The position numbers and the translations under genes were made by a program. Below are positions 8,145-18,074 of a stretch of DNA of 32,500 nt, piece by piece. The notes under the pieces were generated by a model. The model ran no database searches. It saw only the letters and a program-made list of their open reading frames with translations, and was not told the origin of the DNA. Origin of the DNA: Prorocentrum cordatum (taxonomy: Eukaryota > Sar > Dinophyceae > Prorocentrales > Prorocentraceae); assembly GCA_963575745.1 (NCBI GenBank), contig CAUYUJ010022397.1:32501-65000 (forward strand), read 5' to 3'. Position 1 is the stretch's first letter. Each line of letters starts with the position of its first letter.

Positions 8145-9900
8145 GGGGGCCCATAGGGGGCTGTTTCGGAGCCTCTTTTGGTGTTTGTTCGGGTCTCTTG
8201 GGGGCCTCTTAGGGCTTCTTGGGCGCTTCTTGGAGCCTGTTGGGGTCTCCTGGGGGCCTCTTGGGCCAAAACGCTCGAATCTTCGGTTCCTCATCCCCGT
8301 CTTGGGTGCCGACTCGGGGCGTTCTTGGGCGGTTTGGGCGCCTCGTGGGCCGTCTTGGCCTCCTCGTGGGCCGTCTTGGAGCCCTCTTGGGGGCCTCCTC
8401 GACCGTCTTGGGTGCCTCTTGGGCCGTCTTGGACGCAGTGGAAGCCCACCTATAGGAAATCTAAGATTTTTGCTCATTGAGGCTCTATTGGGGTGCCCCT
8501 TTGGGCGTGTTCGGGGACTCATTTTGTGGTCTCTTGGGGACCTCTTGGGGCTTCTTGGGCGCTTCTTGGAGCCTCTTGGGGTCTCCTGGGGGCCTCCTGG
8601 ACCAAATGCCTCGCATTTTCGGTTCCTCGTCCCCGTCTTGGGCGCCGACTCGGGGCGTTGTTGAACGGTTTAGGCGTCTCGTGGGCCGTATTGGCTCCCT
8701 CGTGGGCCATCTTGGGACCCTCTTGGGGGCGTCCTCGACCGTCTTGGGTGCCTCTTGGGCCGTCTTGGACGCAGTGGAAGCCCAAAAGGCGAACACGCCA
8801 AAACTATCAGTTTTCCGGTAGGAAATCGACGATGTTTGCTTATTTGGGGCCCTATTGGGGTGCCCCTTGGGAGCCTCCTGGAGGTCTCTTGGGGCCTCTG
8901 GGGGGCCTCTGGGGGGCCTCCTGGGGGCCTCCTGGGGACCTCCTGGGGCCTTCTGGGAGCCCCTGGGGCCGAAAGCTCGGAATTTGGATACTTCTGGTTG
9001 TGCACCTCTGGGACGCCTCTGGGGCTCGTCCTGGGCTCTCTCGGGCTGTCTTGGGGGCCTCTCGGGCCGGCTTGGGACCCTCCTCGGGTCGTCTTGGAGC
9101 CCTCTTGGGAGCATGTGGGGCAGTCTTGGGGGCCTCTTGGGTCGTCTTGGACGCAGTGGAAAACCAAAAGGCGAACACGCCAAACATATCAGTCTCCCCT
9201 TAGGAAACCGACGATGTTTGCTTATTGGGGCTCTATTGGGGTGCCCCTTGGGGCGTGTTCGGGGACTCTTTTTGTGTTTTTTGCGGGTCTTGGGCGCCGA
9301 CTCGGGGCGTTCTTGGGCGGTTTGGGCGCCTCGTGGGCCGTCTTGGCCTCCTCGTGGGCCGTCTTGGAGCCCTCTTGGGGGCCTCCTCGACCGTCTTGGG
9401 TGCCTCTTGGGCCGTCTTGGACGCAGTGGAAGCCCACCTATAGGAAATCTAAGATTTTTGCTCATTGAGGCTCTATTGGGGTGCCCCTTTGGGCGTGTTC
9501 GGGGACTCATTTTGTGATTTTGCGGGTCTCTTGGGGGCCTCTTGGGGCTTCTTGGGCGCTTCTTGGAACCTCTTGGGGTCTCCTGGGGGCCTCTTGGACC
9601 AAATGCCTCGCATTTTCGGTTCCTCGTCCCCGTCTTGGGCGCCGACTCGGGGCGTTGTTGAGCGGTTTAGGCGTCTCGTGGGCCGTATTGGCTCCCTCGT
9701 GGGCCATCTTGAAACCCTCTTGGGGGCGTCCTCGACCGTCTTGGGTGCCTCTTGGGCCGTCCTGGACACAGTGGAAGCCCAAAAGGCGAACACGCCAAAC
9801 ATATCAGTTTTCCTATAGGAAATCGACGGTGTTTGCTTATTTGGGGCTCTCTTGCGGTGCCTCTTGGGAGCCTCCTGGGGTCGGTCCCGGGCCCCAGGAC
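8145..9900. repeat. CTTGGGGGCCTC-family array, block 2
   Basis: Units of CTTGGGGGCCTCTTGGGCCG with a different linker from block 1: TAGGAAATCGACGATGTTTG followed by TATTGGGGTGCCCC, at about 8451, 8813, 9197, 9439 and 9812. Another marker, GACTCGGGGCGTT, recurs at 8311, 8648, 9299 and about 9645. Open frames (up to 341 codons) are compositional. Confidence 0.85.
8300..9850. repeat. Recent ~990-bp-offset duplication inside block 2
   Basis: 8300-8850 and 9288-9850 are nearly identical in order and sequence. The offset is 988 bp at the start and 997 bp at the end, because of a small insertion (GATTTTGCGGGT region). This is much closer similarity than between other units of the array. Confidence 0.75.
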
Positions 9901-9913
9901 CTCGTGCACGGGG

Positions 9914-9944
<31 letters not shown>

Positions 9945-9964
9945 CATATATATATATATATACT
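9914..9964. repeat. TA microsatellite
   Basis: AT dinucleotides interrupted by single G and C, running into TACTAGAACCACG and the hairpin module. Confidence 0.9.
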
Positions 9965-9968
9965 AGAA

Positions 9969-9991
9969 CCACGCGCGCGCTTCGCGCGCGC
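9969..9991. repeat. CG-rich hairpin module, copy 3
   Basis: CACGCGCGCGCTTCGCGCGC repeats the palindrome of copies 1 and 2 and again sits directly downstream of a TA run. Confidence 0.8.
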
Positions 9992-10139
9992 TTCGGTTAT
10001 AGCTGGCTCGAGTGCTGACCGCATTGAGAGAAACAAAGCGGTCATGAATATTAAGGTTAACATTATCTGCTTCCTCCTGCCTCTTCCTCATTCCTCCTCC
10101 TCCTCCGCTCTCATCGACCGGTCGACCTGTGATCTGTCG

Positions 10140-10790
10140 CTAAGCTATGGGACAGGAAAAATGCAGCGCTACAGCGCCATGCTGTACTATGCTATGAAAT
10201 GCCATGATACACCATGTTACGCTATACGGGCACTGGCACGATGCAGTATGCAATGCAATGAGATGATAGACTCTACAGTGCGCATCGCATGCCATACCAT
10301 GCGGCACTGTGACATGCTACAATGGTATACGGGATGATACGCTGAACCATATCATGCCATGTTTCATATGAAGAGCGATGCTACCGCGTTACATGGTATG
10401 CACAAACACGGCATGCTGGGCGATGCAATGCAATGCAATGGTATGCCATGTTATGAGCTGCTACGTTAGAATAAACAGGGCGACAATAAGAACAACAACG
10501 GATCTCTATTTACTGTTGCGCAGAGCAACACGGTGCTGTTCGATTGATGGGTGTGCATTGTGATGCCATAGTACGCCACGATGTGTCATGAGATGCAATG
10601 CCATGCTAGGCAATGTTACGCCATGACGTGCAGAGCTAGGCTCAACTAGACACTGCTATGGAATGCAATGCTATGGCATGCTAAACCATACTGTGAGATG
10701 CGCTGACACGGTTAGCTCTGCCGTGCTGTGCCGTGCCATGCCATGTATTGCAACGCTGCGATGCCACGATAGGCTAGGCGGTTCTTTGCT
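10140..10790. repeat. Degenerate ATGC-rich tract
   Basis: About 650 bp dominated by overlapping words ATGCCATG, ATGCAATG, GCTATG and CATGCTA, without a clean period. The 60-160-codon frames here are Cys/Met/His-rich for that reason. I see no gene. Confidence 0.65.
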
Positions 10791-10799
10791 ATGCACCCG

Positions 10800-11260
10800 T
10801 ATGTGTTGGAGGCCCCTTGGGGGCCGTTTGGGGTGCCCTTGGGGTCTCTTTTTGGGGCCTTGGGCGATCGGGGCTCAATTCGTCCGCCTCGGCCTAGCCC
10901 CCCCGGATTGCTCATTTGAATGTGGCCCCCCACAGTCACACGGGCAATCGGAACTCAATTCCCGCGACTCGCCCCGCCCCCCCCCGATTGACAATGTGCC
11001 CCCACTGACGAATTAGCAATGGGAGCTCAACTACCGCGCCTCGGCCTGCCTCCCCGATGGTCCATGTGACAGTGGGCCCCTGCTGTCAAATCGATCATCG
11101 GATTTCCTTGGCCGCCAAGACGTGGCCCCCAAACAAGCTACCTGACAATGGGGCCCCACTGCCAAATGCGCAACCCACCTCGTTCCCCCCGCCTTGGCTG
11201 GGCCTGCACGTTTGCCAATGGAATGGCTGCCCATTGGGCAATTCGGCCCCCGGAGCTACA
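10800..11260. repeat. Degenerate ~72-80-bp tandem repeat
   Basis: The block ATCGGRRCTCAATT recurs at about 10866, 10946 and 11018 (last copy degenerate). The block GACAATGTGCCCCCACTG recurs in variants near 10915, 10990, 11070 and 11140. At least four diverged units. A short CTTGGGG piece lies at 10810-10865. Confidence 0.6.
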
Positions 11261-11339
11261 TACATGCGGCAAAGGCCTTATGGAAGACCACCGAAGAGCC
11301 GCGCGAGAGCATCCTAATGACCCCATCACGAGTTTCGTA

Positions 11340-11875
11340 ACAACAGGGGCCCCAAAGGGGGCACCTGACTAACAGACCATGGAACATCGAATTTGACAAC
11401 TTGATCTTGCGGCCTCCCAATGCTTGCGCAATCCAGAGCGTCTCCATTGCAATTTCCACCGCTTCTTGAGGTGTGCGACCATCTCATCTGCACCGATCGC
11501 AAAATCATCGCGGCCCGGTTGGCACCGAAACCCCAAACTCGAAACAACTGGGTGCAAACGGTGAGCCGTGAACCTGGTCACCGCCGGAAGCGTCGTAGAG
11601 TTCCTCGCGCGCGTTGTGTCCCTGGTGGCCACAGGTCTTCGCTCCACCGAATGACTCACTGGCAAAGTGCCACATAGCGTCTCTCCGCCCATTCGGGGAC
11701 ACCCCTCGCCTGAAAGATTCCGTGGTCCCGCGGGTAGCTGGCTGGTCTGATTGGCGTCAGCAGCTAAAGTTCTTGTCCCTCGAAGCATAAGAACTGTTCG
11801 CATCACGCGGCCAATAATACAGCGTTTGCACATGTTTTGTGATTTCAAAGACTTCACGACGAGCTCGAAGTCGCG
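11340..11875. other. Stretch without firm gene
   Basis: Complex, non-repetitive sequence. Minus-strand frames carry DAMWHF near 11660. A similar DAVWHF occurs in a minus-strand frame at 19300-19330, hinting at a shared decayed element, but the resemblance is short. Confidence 0.3.
11365..11470 (-). other. Possible fragment of an RNA-recognition-motif exon
   Basis: On the minus strand a frame of about 35 codons reads RTPQEAVEIAMETL followed by ALGGRKIKLSN. This resembles the last helix and strand of an RRM domain (…EAxxAxxxL…GRxIKV…). There is a TGA a few codons upstream and no RNP1 motif, so at best it is an isolated exon or relic. A longer frame (11369-12358) crosses the same bases and has no recognisable domain. 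Confidence 0.2.
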
Positions 11876-11879
11876 GAAG

Positions 11880-12250
11880 AGTCTTCTAGGAGCCCTCTTG
11901 GGGCAGTCTTGAGATCCTCTTGGGGCGTCTTGGGGCCTTCTCGGCCCATCTTCGGCCTCTGCGAAAACTCCCTTGATCCCTGTTTGGAAGTGTCTTTGGG
12001 CTGTCCTGGTCTGTCGTGAGGCTCTTTTGGGATCATCTTGGGGTCCTTTCGGGGGCATCTGAGTCTTGGATTCATCAGGAGCAGAAAGAAATGACACAAC
12101 GACTACAAATAAGACTGCCGCATGATTTGACTGATGCTGGTCGCCTGGATATCCTCGTGGGACCCTGGGGCCATCTTGGATGCATCCTGGGGCCCTCTCG
12201 GGCTGCCCTTGGGCCCTCTTGGGCGACATTGGCAACGCCTTGGGTTTGAT
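11880..12250. repeat. CTTGGGG-family array, block 3a
   Basis: Diverged CTTGGGG/CTTGGGC units in the same orientation as blocks 1 and 2, interrupted by a complex segment at about 12070-12150. Confidence 0.7.
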
Positions 12251-12278
12251 TAATTGAAGCCTCTTTTGATTTGGAGCA

Positions 12279-12525
12279 ACATGCAGCAGGCAATGCCTGC
12301 GGTGCGAACGGCAATGGCCCCCCCTGCTATATGCGGGTGTATCCAACTGCCATCTCACATTTCTGCAAAGCTACGCGCCTCGCAGCATGGAAACAAACCG
12401 TGCAGCATGCAATGTCTGCAATGCGAGCGGGATTGGTGCAACCTTCTATTTGCGGGTGCATGCCGCTCTGCCCTCCCAGCTTGTGCAGCAAAGCTACGCG
12501 CCTACTCGTTAGAACAAATTGCGAT
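12279..12525. repeat. 123-bp tandem duplication
   Basis: Two diverged copies; GCAAAGCTACGCGCCT is at 12365 and 12488. Each copy also has GCAGCAGGCAATG/GCAGCATGCAATG and TATATGCGGGTG/TATTTGCGGGTG. Not clearly coding. Confidence 0.75.
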
Positions 12526-12589
12526 GATGAGAAAGAAGCGGAGGTGCAATGCCGCGAGAAGAAGCGATGAGAGAATTAGCAAAATTGTA

Positions 12590-13440
12590 GGGAACTCTTT
12601 GGAGGCATCTGTGACAGTGTTGGAGCTCTCTCGGGACGTCTCTTGGGAGGTCAACGGCCCTTTGGGGGCCGTTTTGGGGCCCTCTTTTCAGGGGGCAGCT
12701 GGACCCCCTGGGGGCCTCTTGGGATAGGGGTCAGAGTCTGCTTGACTACCTGTCGGGGTCTCTTGGCATGCTTCTCGGGCGCCTCCTGGAGCCAATGTTA
12801 AAGCCGCTTGGGGCCTGTTGGAGTCCGCCTGGGTGGCCTCTCGGGGCCTCTTTCGGATCTCTTGGGGGCCTGCTGGCAGTTTCGGGGGGGCACTTGGGGC
12901 GGAGGGCTCTTGAAAGTGAGTAGAAGGTCCCCAACTTGGGTCGTCTTGGGCACCTCTTGAACCCTCTTGGGCTCTCTTGGAATGTCCGGAGGCGCTCCTG
13001 GGAGGCTCTTGGGCCGTTTGGGGACGACCTTGGAGGCCTATTGGGCCGTCTTGGACGCTCTTAAAACAGCGAAGTTACGAACAACAGACCAGGGGGAAAA
13101 ACACTTTGGTCATCGCATGCCTCTTGGGGAGCATCTCGGAGCCTTCTTGGGGCGTCTTGGTGGCCGCTTGGCCCTTTTGGAGGCCTTCTGGGGGGCCCCT
13201 TTGGAGCGTCCTGGGAGCCTGCTGGAACGTCTTTGGGCCTCGTAGGTGCATCTTTGGGGATTCTTGGGGGGATTCTCTTGGAGCTTTCTGGAGCTATTTC
13301 GGTGCCGTTACGATGAATCGGAGGGCCAAGAGGGGGGCGAGTGGCGCATGGACAACAATCAAAGCTATTCCTGAGGTTCTTGAAAATCTTTGGCTTTTAC
13401 ATTGGGGGGGTCTCCTGGGACGACCTGGATAACCTCATGC
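12590..13440. repeat. CTTGGGG-family array, block 3b
   Basis: Diverged units with a linker CGAAGTTACGAACAACAGACC at about 13070. Same orientation as blocks 1-3a. Confidence 0.75.
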
Positions 13441-14375
13441 CCGTGAGAATCAACACTAGGGGATAATAAAGTTCGGGGTTCAGGGAGAGATAATAAAAGT
13501 AGCCCAGCAGACCTCAGCATAATCTCGAAGTAAGAGATGGTCAAGAGGAGACCAAGCCGAGCACGTTTTGAGACATCCTTGGCGTTTAGTTTTCATAGAA
13601 ATATCATCAACAATGGAGGAAGCTATATATAAAAAAGAACAATGAAAAGAATAAATAATAAAATGAAAGAAATTATAGGAGGAGGAGGAGGAGGAAAAGA
13701 AGAAAAAATCTCGAGTTTCAAATCTATTAGATTTTATTTACAAGCGCTTTATGAAAATTGTTGTTTGTAAGTGCTCGTGTAGGGTAGCTCATGTGCCTCA
13801 ATTTCCATGGATAATCAACCCCAGAGATAAAAAAGTTCAGGCGAGCGTGGGGACAGAGAGAAAATAAAAGAAGAAGAATAATACAGAAGAATAATAATAA
13901 GAAAGAAGGAGAAGAGGAGAATAAGAAGAGGACGAAGAAAGGAAAAATCCAAAGTTCCAAATCTATCAATTTTAATTTACAAACGCTTTATGAACATTGA
14001 TTTTTTAAAGTGCTCGTGTAGGGTAGCTCATGTGCTTCATTTTCCATGGATAATCAACCCCAGGGATAAAAAAGTTCAGGCGAGCGTGAGGACAGATAGA
14101 AATATAAAAAATAAGAGGAAAGTAGAAGAATAATAAGAAGAGAAGAATGATAACAATAAGAAGAGAATACTGATAAAAATAAGAGAAGAAGAGGAAAGTA
14201 TAATAATAATATAAAAGAAGAAGAGAGAATGATATATAGAAATATAAGAGAGAAATGATATCAACATCGCTTGATGTTGCTATCTCAACATAGCGTTTCG
14301 AGGTGATAATGAAGTTCGGCCTCAGCGCTCGCCGCCCAATTTGAATTTTGTATAGGGCGACGATAATGAACTCTA
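13440..14375. repeat. AT-rich region with 239-bp tandem duplication
   Basis: TGCTCGTGTAGGGTAGCTC lies at 13772 and 14011, and the ~150-bp segments around it are close copies. They include CCATGGATAATCAACCCCAG and AAAAAAGTTCAGGCGAGCGT. Between and after them lie GAA/AATA-rich microsatellites. Shorter relatives of the GATAATRAAGTTCGG block occur at about 13463 and 14304. No gene. Confidence 0.8.
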
Positions 14376-14399
14376 AACACTGAAGGGGGGGGGTCCCTT

Positions 14400-14760
14400 T
14401 ATTATCATCGGCATGCGGTTACTCCAACGGGAGACCCCCCAGGAGCCCCCAAGACTGCTGTGGGAGAAATTCACTGGGAAGCCCTGCGAAGCCCCTGCGA
14501 CATTCGTGGGATACTCCGGGGAGATCCTGGGAGGCTCCAGAAGCCATCTCGGGGGCCTCTGGTGCCGTCTTGGGCAGGTCATGGCGGTTTGGAGGGGGTC
14601 TCTTGGCATCGCTTCAAATACGCCTACGGCCACTTTCACACATTCGTGGCTGAAGGATCCTTTCCTGGAGGCCGAGAACATGCCCCGCACCCCAGCGGCT
14701 GAATGCGATACCACGGGGGAGGTTAGAAAAGTCTGAGGCCCTGGGCCCCTTGCCCCCGGA
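14400..14760. other. Gene-free stretch with a few CTTGGG units
   Basis: Diverged CTTGGG/CTCCGGGG units at 14505-14580, otherwise complex sequence. Frames of about 110 codons on both strands have no recognisable features. Confidence 0.35.
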
Positions 14761-14766
14761 CGCCGA

Positions 14767-14878
14767 TGACATTGCCCGCAGCATCATCAGCATCATCGTC
14801 ACCCCCCCCACCCCCACCCCAACCACTATCACCGTCACCATCACCATCACCAACACCATCGCCGTCACCGTCACCAAC

Positions 14879-14909
<31 letters not shown>

Positions 14910-15141
14910 GCATCATCATCAGCAGCATCATCATCCTCGTCGTCGTCATCACCACAATCATCCTCCTTCTCCTCCTGATCATCACCCTCATATCCATCCT
15001 CATCATCATCATAATCAGCACCAGCAACATCATCATCGTCGCCGCCGTCGTCGTCGTCATCACCACCATAATCTTCCTCCTCCTCCTCCTGATCAGCATC
15101 CTCACCCTCATCCTCACCCTCATCCTCACCAACATCATCGT

Positions 15142-15173
<32 letters not shown>

Positions 15174-15378
15174 CCACTGTCAACACCATCATCACCAGCA
15201 TCATCATCATCATCCACATCATCATATCCATCATTACCAGCACCATCGTCAGCATGAGCATCATCATAATCGTCATGATCATCACCATCACCATCACCAT
15301 CTCCATCATCATCACCATCATCGTCATCAGCATCGTCATCAGCATCATCATCGTCATCATAGTCATCATCACCATCAC
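14767..15378. repeat. ATC/ACC trinucleotide tract
   Basis: About 600 bp of CAT/CAC/CGT triplets. The 436-codon minus-strand frame through it is almost pure Asp with Gly/Glu, and every other frame is also homopolymeric. I read it as a microsatellite. A real acidic protein cannot be excluded, but the flanking parts of that frame are compositional too. Confidence 0.85.
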
Positions 15379-15479
15379 TGCCCGAATCGTTCACATGTGC
15401 CACTCCGTTTGGCCTATCGCCCATTCTGCCACTGTGCTTGGGTTGGTAATCGGAAACCTCGTGTATGCCTGTTGGTAGC

Positions 15480-15790
15480 CTCTGGGCGACAGCTTGGAGG
15501 CAGTCCTGTAGCCTCTTGGGGGGCGATTCGGGGCCTGTGGGGCTCTCTGTTGGGCATCTTGGGGACCTTCTCGTGGGTCCTCTTTGAGGTCGTCTCGGGA
15601 GCTTTCTGGAGGTTTCGAGGGTCCGCTCGGGGCGGAAGCCTCCACATGACATGTCTGTCGGAGTTCTCCTCTGGGGCCGCTCTAGGGGCCTTCTTGCGCC
15701 TCCTGGCTCTCTCGGGGCTCTCTTGGGCGCCTCCTGAAGCCCTCGCGGGCTGCCTTGGAGTGGTCCTGTGGGCCTCTTGGGCCCGAGATG
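15480..15790. repeat. CTTGGGG-family, block 4
   Basis: Diverged CTCTTGGGG and CTTGGGCGCC units, same orientation as block 1, ending at the start of the 90-100-bp repeat. Confidence 0.65.
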
Positions 15791-16260
15791 GGGTTCGCAT
15801 CCCGCCCCCTCTCCTATTTCGGCACGCCTCTCACGCGGATCGTGGCCCACATGGATCTCGACATGCGGCCCCAGAGGCAAGGTTCGCACTGCCCCCCGCC
15901 CCCTCCGCCCCTGGCTATTGCGGCACACCCCATCACGCGCATCGTGCCCACAAGGAACACTACCTGAAGGCCCAGAAACAAGGTTCGCACAATGGCTCCC
16001 CGCCCATGTCGGCACACCCGTCACACAAGTCATGCCCCAGAAGGAGCTTCACCTCTGGGACCAATGGGCAACTTCGCACGGCGTCCACCCGTCCATTTCA
16101 GAACATCTCTCGCGCGGGTCGTGCCAAGAGGAGGTCCACCTGCGGCGTCAGGGGGGGTGATCACGCGGCGGCATCCAAAATCATTCGGCACACCCTGCAC
16201 GCGGATCGTGCCTCGCAAAGAGTCCAGCGCACCCGCGCACGCGTGCCCCGCAGCAGCCAT
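15785..16260. repeat. Degenerate 89-101-bp tandem repeat, about five units
   Basis: GGTTCGCAC-type blocks at 15792, 15881, 15982 and about 16070. Each is followed 40-50 bp later by CGGCACACCC-like and ACGCGGATCGTGCC-like blocks; a last unit starts near 16165. Strongly diverged, hence old. Confidence 0.65.
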
Positions 16261-16576
16261 CTTTACGAATTGCCCCGCGGCGCGGAGTGTATGAAGAGAG
16301 ACCCGCGCCCTGAGCGAAGACAGTTCGGCCTCCCGCAGGGGCCCTCCCGGGGCGCATCTTGGAGTCTTCTCGGGACGTCTTCGTGGCCTCTTGAGCCGTC
16401 TTATTCGGGCGTCTGCGGCCCTATCAGGCCGCTCTTGTCGCTTCTATCATCTGGAGCTGTTTGGGCGGCGGGGAAAAAGGCCCAAAAGGCCCAGGAGGCC
16501 CCGCACGGGGTCAAAAATGAGGCGGGCCAAGGGGGGGCATCCGGGAGGATGTCTGGGCTTGGGCCCCAGGACCCCG

Positions 16577-16757
16577 TCCTCCTCCTGTAGCCCCTTCTCC
16601 TTGTCCTCCTCCTCGTCGTCCTCCTCCTGCTCCTCCTGCTCCCCTTCCTCCTGTTCCTCCTCCTCCTGCTCCTTTTCCTTCCCCTCTTCCCCTCCTCCTC
16701 CTCGTCCTCCTCTTCTTCCTCCTCCTCCTCCTCCTCCTCTTCCTCCTCCTGTCTCAG
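16577..16757. repeat. CCT-rich dispersed tract, copy 2
   Basis: Starts GTCCTCCTCCTGTAGCCCC and ends near CTGTCTCAG, matching the start, internal TCG interruptions and end of 6680-6895. Upstream, 16262-16576 holds no gene I can recognise. Confidence 0.7.
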
Positions 16758-16989
16758 TATGTGCCCTCGCTAGCCGACGCGTTCCAGACGAGTCTCGCCG
16801 GAACGCGTTCGGCACAAGCACTGGTGCTTCTCTCCTTCTCCCCCATCCTCCCCCTCATGCTCGTTTTCCGCAGATCCCTGCTGCCGCGCGCTCCTGGCCG
16901 TCGTCTTCCTAGTGCGAGCTTGTGCACAGAAGCACCTGGTCCTGCTGCCGCCCCTCCTCTGCTGGTCCTTCCTGGGAGGCCTTGCGAGC

Positions 16990-17905
16990 GCAAACTTGGG
17001 GTTTTGCTTCCGTGACCTCGCGCTGGGGCTCCTCCTGGAGCCCTCTTGGGGATCTCTTGTGCTGGCCTGGGGCCTGTTGGAGCCCCCTGAGGGAATGGTC
17101 ATGAAGCTCCCTCCAAGGGTCTCCAAGATGTCTGAGCCCATGGCGGCGGGATCCGAGGCCCAAGACGCGGAAATCCTGAAAAAAAACATCGGGTAAATGA
17201 GGGCCGGCACCCGCTCCTCCAGCCATCTTGGAACCCTCTTGAGCTGCACTGGGGCCTGCTGGAGGCCTCTGGGAAATAGACCTGGGGCTATGTCCGTGGG
17301 CCTTCAAGATGTCTGGGCCCACCGCTGCGACCTCGGAGGCCCGAGGCACCGAAACCCTCCAAAAACACAAGAAAAATGGGAGCCTGCAGTCGTTCCTGGA
17401 GCCGTCTTGGAGCCCTCTGGGGCTGGCTTGGGGCCTGTTGGAACCCGCTGGGGAATGATCAGAAAGCTCTCTCCGAGGTTCTGAAAGATGTCTGAGCCCA
17501 TGGCGGCGGGCTCCCAGGCCCAGGGCGCGGAAACCGTGGAACAACATAGGGTAAATGAGAGCCGGCACCCACTCCTGCAGCCGTCTTGGGACCCTCTTGG
17601 GCTAGCCTGGAGCCTGCTGGAGGCCTCTGGGAAATAGACCTGGGACTATGTCCGCGGGCCTTCAAGATGTCCGGGCCTACCACTGCCTCGGAGGCCGGAG
17701 GCACCCAAACCATGCAGAAACACAGGGAAAATGAGAGTCGGCAGTCGTTCTTGGAGCCGTCTTGGAGCCCTCTCGGGCCGCCCTGGAGCCTGTTGGAGCC
17801 CTCTGCGGAATGGTCTTGGGGCCCGCGCCGAGGATCTGGAAAATGTCTGGGGCCATCGCGGCGGCCTCCGAGGCCCAGGACGCGGAAACCCTATAAAAAA
17901 CACAG
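16990..17905. repeat. ~179-bp satellite, five monomers, alternating types
   Basis: The block CAAGATGTCTG falls at 17124, 17305, 17484 (AAAGATG), 17663 and 17839 (GAAAATG), spacing 181, 179, 179 and 176 bp. Monomers 1 and 3 share TGAGCCCATGGCGGCGGG. Monomers 2 and 4 share AAATAGACCTGGG and the TTCAAGATGTC form. The higher-order period is therefore about 358 bp. Frames over it are not conserved between monomers (179 is not a multiple of 3). Confidence 0.85.
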
Positions 17906-17975
17906 AAAGAAAATCCTCCTCGGTACTCCCGTGGACTGTCGAGGCAGCTGCTTTCGGGCCCCGGGCCTGCCCCCC

Positions 17976-17979
<4 letters not shown>

Positions 17980-18042
<63 letters not shown>

Positions 18043-18074
18043 TATATATATTATATATATATATATATATATAT
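17980..18074. repeat. TA microsatellite, left of inverted-end element
   Basis: 95 bp of TA with periodic TTATA slips. It ends exactly where the GTCGGCG end sequence starts. Confidence 0.95.

Noticed and set aside
8485-9510. 341-codon minus-strand Arg/Pro-rich ORF
   Set aside because: Compositional frame over the CTTGGGG array, with matching open frames in all readings.
14723-16033. 436-codon minus-strand ORF rich in Asp
   Set aside because: The Asp/Gly part is an ATC microsatellite and the rest runs through CTTGGGG and 90-100-bp repeats; no non-repetitive domain.
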